From Acidovorax delafieldii (lineage in GTDB: Bacteria > Pseudomonadota > Gammaproteobacteria > Burkholderiales > Burkholderiaceae_C): a DNA stretch of 64,000 nt. The notes beneath the pieces were generated by a model. The model was given only the letters and a program-made list of their open reading frames with translations. It made no database searches and was not told the DNA's origin. Shown piece after piece: positions 60,297-64,000 of the stretch. The DNA is taken from the NCBI RefSeq assembly GCF_007993815.1, contig NZ_VJWE01000016.1, positions 124,001 to 188,000 of the forward strand, written 5' to 3'. The first letter of the stretch is position 1. Each line of letters starts with the position of its first letter. Made by a program: the position numbers and the translations under genes.

Positions 60297-61013
60297 TTAG
60301 CCGCCTTTCTTCATGGGCAGCACCTTGCCGGGCTCGCCAGCGTTCACGCGGGCGCCGGTCACAAAGTAGGCGTGCAGGTCATGGGCAAAGCTGTTCAGGC
60401 CATTCAAGATGGACTTGTTGCCGCGCACCAGCGCGTTGTAGCCCAGCACCGCCGGGATGGCCACGGCCAGGCCCAGCGCGGTCATGATCAGCGCTTCACC
60501 GATGGGGCCGGCCACCTTGTCGATGGTGGACTGGCCCGAGGTGCCGATGGCCAGCAGCGCATGGTAGATGCCCCACACGGTGCCGAACAGGCCGATGAAC
60601 GGGGCGGTGGAGCCCACCGACGCCAGGATGGCCAAGCCCGAGGACAGGCGGGCGGTGAACTCGTCGATGCAGTTGCGCAGGCAGCGGGTGACCCAGTCGC
60701 TCACGTCCAGGCTGTCGTGCAGGTGGGCCTTGGTGTTGCGGTGGTGGGCGGTGGCTTCGCGGCCTTCCAGCGCCAGGTGGCGGAAGGGGTTGGTCGGGTC
60801 GGCGCCCAGCTTGGTCAAGCCCGCGGCAAAGTCCTCGCTGTGCCAGAAGTCCTGGGCGGCGCGGGCGTGTTTTTTGAACTTGATGATGTCCAGTGCCTTG
60901 ATGAGGATGACGATCCACGAGGCCAGCGACATGGCCAGCAGCAGGATGGCGACGGCGCGGGTGACAAAGTCACCCTGGATCCAGACGTTGGCGATGCCGA
61001 ATTGCGATTCCAT
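60297..61013 (-). CDS. exbB: ExbB, TonB energy-transduction proton channel subunit
   Basis: The 238-residue protein belongs to the MotA/TolQ/ExbB family, with three transmembrane helices (about 20-42, 120-150, 165-190). Visible are LSSGLAILASVGSTAPFIGL followed by FGTVWGIYHAL, and AGPIGEALIMTALGLAVAIP. ATG 61013 is chosen over an extension to 61112, which would overlap tonB. It is 25 bases after the tonB stop. Confidence 0.95.
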   Translation of the reverse strand: MESQFGIANVWIQGDFVTRAVAILLLAMSLASWIVILIKALDIIKFKKHARAAQDFWHSEDFAAGLTKLGADPTNPFRHLALEGREATAHHRNTKAHLHDSLDVSDWVTRCLRNCIDEFTARLSSGLAILASVGSTAPFIGLFGTVWGIYHALLAIGTSGQSTIDKVAGPIGEALIMTALGLAVAIPAVLGYNALVRGNKSILNGLNSFAHDLHAYFVTGARVNAGEPGKVLPMKKGG

Positions 61014-61038
61014 GAAAACTCCCTGAGCGGTGATTGGT

Positions 61039-61728
61039 TTATTCGAGAACAAAGTTGACGGGGACGAGGTTCCACATGGCCTCGGGCACGCCGTTGCGTT
61101 TGCCGGGCACAAAGCGCCAGCGCATCACGGCGTCCTGGGCCTGGCGGTCCAGCCGGTCAAAGCCGCTGGACTTGTTGACTTCGACCTTTTGCGGCACGCC
61201 ATCGGTGCCGATGAGCACCCGCAGCACCACCTTGCCTTGCTCGCCCATGCGTTTGCTGATGGCGGGGTAGCTGGGCTTGGGGTTGTTGAGATAGGCCGCG
61301 TCGCTGGACGGCAGCTCGATCTTGGGTGGTGCGGTTGGCGCCGGTGGCGCAGGCGCGGGGGCCGGGGGCGCCACGGGGGCCTCGATGGGCGGGGCGGGCG
61401 GCTGGGGCGTGGTGATGCCGGTGGGGGCATTGGGCGCTGGCGTGGGGTCGGCAATGGCGACGGGCATCGGTGCCGGGCGCGGCGCGGCCTTGGGCGCTGG
61501 CTTGGGAGGGGGCGGTGGTGCCGGTGGCGGCGGGGTGACCTTGGGCGGGGCGGGCGGCGCGATGAATTCGCTGAGCAGTTCGGCCGGCACGATCACCTCG
61601 GCCGCCTTGCGCACCAGGCCGGACTGCAGGGCCCAGATGCCCGCCACATGCAGCGCCACCACGGAGCCGACGATCACGGCATTGCGGCTCACACCGCCAG
61701 GGGGGGCGAAACGATCAGGGTGAGACAT
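61039..61728 (-). CDS. tonB: TonB energy transducer
   Basis: The 229-residue protein has an N-terminal membrane anchor (about 16-37), a long Pro/Ala-rich spacer spanning the periplasm (about 57-145) and a TonB C-terminal domain (about 150-229: NPKPSYPAISKRMGEQGKVV, DGVPQKVEVNKSSGFDRLD and AVMRWRFVPGKRNG). It passes energy to outer-membrane iron-chelate receptors, none of which is in the window. Confidence 0.95.
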   Translation of the reverse strand: MSHPDRFAPPGGVSRNAVIVGSVVALHVAGIWALQSGLVRKAAEVIVPAELLSEFIAPPAPPKVTPPPPAPPPPPKPAPKAAPRPAPMPVAIADPTPAPNAPTGITTPQPPAPPIEAPVAPPAPAPAPPAPTAPPKIELPSSDAAYLNNPKPSYPAISKRMGEQGKVVLRVLIGTDGVPQKVEVNKSSGFDRLDRQAQDAVMRWRFVPGKRNGVPEAMWNLVPVNFVLE

Positions 61729-61790
61729 AAAAAGAAAGGAAGGGCAGCGCCGCCCCTAGCATAGGGCGGACGTTGCCGGGTAAACCCGGA

Positions 61791-61865
61791 TTATTTGCGA
61801 AAGATCCACCAGGCCGAACCTGCGACCAGGATCAGGCTGCCTGCGAGGGTAGAGAGGAGTTCCAT
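61791..61865 (-). CDS. Possible 24-residue membrane peptide between bfd and tonB
   Basis: An ATG at 61865 preceded by TGGAAAGCACGTC opens a 24-codon frame: one hydrophobic helix (LAGSLILVAGSAWWIF) ending in Arg-Lys and TAA. It overlaps the last 34 bases of bfd in another frame, a layout typical of translational coupling. The composition suits a small inner-membrane protein. I know no family for it and conservation has not been tested. Confidence 0.5.
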   Translation of the reverse strand: MELLSTLAGSLILVAGSAWWIFRK

Positions 61866-62104
61866 GACGTGCTTTCCAGGATGGAGCTGGCAAGCTGGAT
61901 CGTCTGCGGCGCCGCATCGTTGCGCAAGGCGGCTACCGGGTTCGAGACACTGCACTGCGCCACCACGTCGCGGGCGCAGCTTTCGCAGCATCCACATTGG
62001 GTGGCCACGCCCAGTTCGAACTGGATCTCATCGAAGCTCATGCCAGCACGGGCATGGCGGGCAATCTCACGGTCCGAAACCCGGCGGCAAACACAGACGA
62101 TCAT
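61832..62104 (-). CDS. bfd: Bacterioferritin-associated ferredoxin (Bfd-like)
   Basis: The 90-residue protein has an N-terminal Fer2_BFD domain: CVCRRVSDREIARHA with Cys4 and Cys6, and TQCGCCESCARDV with Cys37/Cys40 (or Cys43) completing the [2Fe-2S] site. Bfd reduces iron stored in bacterioferritin for release. A C-terminal tail of about 35 residues exceeds E. coli Bfd. A Fur-box promoter lies just upstream, and the tonB-exbB-exbD genes follow. Confidence 0.9.
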   Translation of the reverse strand: MIVCVCRRVSDREIARHARAGMSFDEIQFELGVATQCGCCESCARDVVAQCSVSNPVAALRNDAAPQTIQLASSILESTSWNSSLPSQAA

Positions 62105-62145
62105 GGCGGCAGGCAGTGTGGCTGGCTGTTGAAAGGATGATTGAG

Positions 62146-62175
62146 ATTATAAATACGAATCTATCGCATTTGCAA
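62146..62175 (-). promoter_or_regulatory. bfd-tonB-exbBD promoter with Fur-box-like dyad
   Basis: On the minus strand TTGCAA (62175-62170), 18 bases and a consensus TATAAT (62151-62146) form a promoter. The spacer contains the dyad AATACGA-ATCTA-TCGCATT (62152-62170), which resembles betaproteobacterial Fur sites. Confidence 0.7.
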
Positions 62176-62240
62176 TAAATCATTCCTGCCGACAGGGGGA
62201 AGGTGATACCTGTCTCTGGCGGGTTACCGATACTCCCGCT

Positions 62241-63383
62241 TTAGCCTGGGGCCGATGGGGCTCCGTCCTGCCCCTCCAGCAGCGCAGGCGTGGCCTCTGC
62301 CAGCGTGGCGCAGCCGGTCAGCGCCATGGCGACCTCCAGCTCGTCGCGCAGCAGGCGCAGCACATGGGCCACGCCCGCAGCACCTGCATTGGCCAGGCCC
62401 CACACGGCTGGGCGGCCCACCAGCACGGCGGAGGCGCCCAGCGCCATGGCCTTGAGCACATCGGTGCCGCGCCGGATGCCGCCGTCCACCAGCACCGGCG
62501 CCTTGCCCTGCACGGCTTGCACCACACGGGGCAGCGCGGTGGCGGTGGCAGGGGCCGTGTCCAGCGTGCGCCCGCCGTGGTTGGACACGATGAGGCCCGC
62601 AGCGCCCAGCGAAACGGCCTGGCGCGCGTCGGCGGGGTGCAGCACGCCCTTGAGCAGCACCGGCAGCCGGGTGATGGACTGCAGCCACGCGATGTCGTCC
62701 CACGTGGGCGCATTGTGGAGCAGGCCGTCGAACAAGGCGCTCTGGCCGGGGCCCAATGCGGAAGGGGCGGGTGCCTGCAGGCCCGCCAGGTTGACCGGGC
62801 CCACGCCGGGCGGCAGCCGAAAGCCCGCGCGCCGTTCGCGGTCGCGCACGCCGCTGGTGGGGGCATCCACCGTGAGCACCAGGGCCTCATAGCCAGCCGC
62901 TTCGGCACGCTGCACCAGTGCCTGGGTGAAGCCCCGGTCCGGCTGCAGGTAGAGCTGAAACCACAGCGGGCCGCGCCCCGGGTCGGGCAGGACGGCCTGG
63001 GCCACGCTCTCCAGCGACACGCTGGCCTGGGTGCTGAGCACCACGCCCGCGCCCAGCGCCGCTGCGGCATAGGCCATGGCCAGTTCGCCGTCGGGGTGCG
63101 CCAGGCGCTGGAAGGCCACGGGTGCGAGCAGGATGGGGTGCGCCAGCGTGCGGCCCAGCAGGGGCACGCGGGTGTGCCCACCCGCCAGCGGCCGCAGCAC
63201 GCGGGGCCACAGGGGCAGGGCGTCCCAGGCGCTGCGGTTGGCGTGCAGGCTGATCTCGTCGGCCGCGCCGCCGCTGAAGTACGCCCAGGCGTTGTCGTCC
63301 AGCTGCGTGCGTGCGTGTTGCTCGTGGTCGGCCAGGGTGACCAGGCCCGGGGGGATGGTGTGGCGTGCAGGAAATTGGGTCAT
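62241..63383 (-). CDS. FMN-dependent alpha-hydroxy-acid oxidase/dehydrogenase (LldD-like)
   Basis: The 380-residue protein is an alpha-hydroxy-acid-oxidising flavoprotein. It shows NAWAYFSGGAADE (about 31-43), PILLAPVAFQRLAHPDGELA, the catalytic His269 and Arg272 in SNHGGRTLD, and VLVDGGIRRGTDVLKAMALG binding the FMN phosphate. It may oxidise lactate or another 2-hydroxy acid; specificity is not visible. A dispersed repeat lies directly upstream of the start codon and no ribosome site is evident. Confidence 0.9.
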   Translation of the reverse strand: MTQFPARHTIPPGLVTLADHEQHARTQLDDNAWAYFSGGAADEISLHANRSAWDALPLWPRVLRPLAGGHTRVPLLGRTLAHPILLAPVAFQRLAHPDGELAMAYAAAALGAGVVLSTQASVSLESVAQAVLPDPGRGPLWFQLYLQPDRGFTQALVQRAEAAGYEALVLTVDAPTSGVRDRERRAGFRLPPGVGPVNLAGLQAPAPSALGPGQSALFDGLLHNAPTWDDIAWLQSITRLPVLLKGVLHPADARQAVSLGAAGLIVSNHGGRTLDTAPATATALPRVVQAVQGKAPVLVDGGIRRGTDVLKAMALGASAVLVGRPAVWGLANAGAAGVAHVLRLLRDELEVAMALTGCATLAEATPALLEGQDGAPSAPG

Positions 63384-63386
63384 ACA

Positions 63387-63451
63387 AACAAAAATAGCAC
63401 CAAGCGCTAGTGGATCATGCGCTGGGTGCTATCAAAATAATAGTTTTTGTG
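63387..63451 (-). repeat. Dispersed two-hairpin repeat, copy before the oxidase gene
   Basis: On the minus strand it reads CTATTATTTTGATAGCACCC, AGCGCATGATCCACTAGCGC, then TTGGTGCTATTTTTG. It ends 3 bases before the start codon of the oxidase. Confidence 0.8.
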
Positions 63452-63498
63452 AGGGTGCCTCATACCCCGATCACAGCAGTGGGGTAGAGGCCTGCGGT

Positions 63499-64000
63499 TC
63501 ACACATCGGCCCACATGCGCAGCAGGTTGTGGTACGTGCCCGACAGCGCGATGGCCGACGGGTCGGTGTCGCCGTGGGTCTGGCGCAGCTTGAGCAGGGC
63601 CATGTCCATGTCGAACAGCAACTGGCGCTGCTCCAGCCCGCGCACCATGCTCTCCACCCAGAAGAAGCTGCTCACGCGGTGCCCGCGCGTGACCGGCGCG
63701 ACCTGGTGCACGGTGCTGCTGGGGTACAGGATCATGTCGCCCGCAGGCAGCTTGATGCGCTTCTCACCCAGGGCTTCGGCAATCACCAGCTCGCCACCGT
63801 CGTAGTCGTCGGGCGGCGTGAGGAACAACGTGCACGACAGGTCGCTGCGCACCCAGCAGCTGTCGGCGCGGGAGTGCATGACGGCGCTGTCCACATGGTT
63901 GCCATAGTAGTTGGCGCCATCGCCATACTTGTTGAACAGCGGGTTGTAGATGCGGCGCGGCAGTGCGGCCGAAAAGAAGAGGGCGTTGCGATTCAACGCG
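63499..64000 (-). CDS. PiuC/YbiX-type Fe(II)/2-oxoglutarate dioxygenase (PKHD hydroxylase), N terminus outside the window
   Basis: The frame runs through the window edge, so the N terminus is missing. The visible part has the iron-binding His-x-Asp in YGNHVDSAVMH, the double-stranded beta-helix strands CTLFLTPPDDYDGGELVIAE and PAGDMILYPSSTVHQVAPVT with the distal His, then RGHRVSSFFWVES with the 2-oxoglutarate-binding Arg. PiuC-type enzymes accompany TonB-dependent iron receptors, which fits the iron block next door. Confidence 0.9.
   Translation of the reverse strand, partial: ALNRNALFFSAALPRRIYNPLFNKYGDGANYYGNHVDSAVMHSRADSCWVRSDLSCTLFLTPPDDYDGGELVIAEALGEKRIKLPAGDMILYPSSTVHQVAPVTRGHRVSSFFWVESMVRGLEQRQLLFDMDMALLKLRQTHGDTDPSAIALSGTYHNLLRMWADV

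Overview
This window looks like a chromosomal segment of a high-GC betaproteobacterium of the family Comamonadaceae, most probably Acidovorax or a close relative. The basis is the gene content and order (rimP-nusA-infB-rbfA-truB-typA, smpB / ratA-rnfH, guaB-guaA, bfd-tonB-exbB-exbD with hemP, a Bug-type solute receptor) and a dispersed short palindromic repeat recurring about every 5-7 kb. The genus is inference; no rRNA or tRNA gene was seen.

Layout. 55-5155: catabolic module with a split AtuA-type protein, a Bug tricarboxylate-type receptor and an outer lipoprotein with an alpha/beta-hydrolase-like domain. 5329-8728: a LysR regulator divergent from exported MBL-fold and SnoaL-like proteins, then a small protein and a DsbA-family protein. 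8792-11015 (minus): P-loop kinase-like gene behind tandem terminators, and an Rrf2 regulator with a thioredoxin-reductase-like flavoprotein. 11209-11937: methyltransferase. 11963-13349 (minus): an AT-richer two-gene cassette of unknown function, the best candidate for an undescribed system. 13560-20926: sugar or polyol uptake and catabolism (ROK regulator, RbsACB-like ABC transporter, TIM-barrel isomerase, Gfo/Idh/MocA dehydrogenase). 21613-25836: MocR-type regulator, diheme and triheme cytochromes c, thioredoxin. 25960-29388: SWIM-SNF2 ATPase.

29514-38039 is the ribosome-maturation and translation operon (rimP, nusA, infB, rbfA, truB, typA), starting from a good sigma-70 promoter followed at once by an intrinsic terminator. 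38110-40076: EamA exporter and an HIBCH-like hydrolase, overlapping. 40117-42009 (minus): lipoprotein, ECF sigma factor, anti-sigma factor. 42230-43632: smpB, and ratA-rnfH divergent from it. 44311-48196: guaB and guaA, separated by a toxin-antitoxin pair whose promoter carries four evenly spaced palindromic sites. 48474-50844: two poorly characterised proteins. 50945-55305: PutA and a divergent Lrp regulator. 55399-59109: small exported proteins, RlmD, a BI-1-like membrane protein and a GlcG-like protein.

59361-62104 is an iron-uptake block on the minus strand (bfd, a possible 24-residue membrane peptide, tonB, exbB, exbD, and separately hemP), with Fur-box-like sites over two promoters. It is followed by an FMN-dependent alpha-hydroxy-acid oxidase and, cut by the window edge, a PiuC-type dioxygenase.

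A roughly 65-bp two-hairpin repeat occurs in at least nine recognisable copies, some inside or at the very edge of coding sequences.
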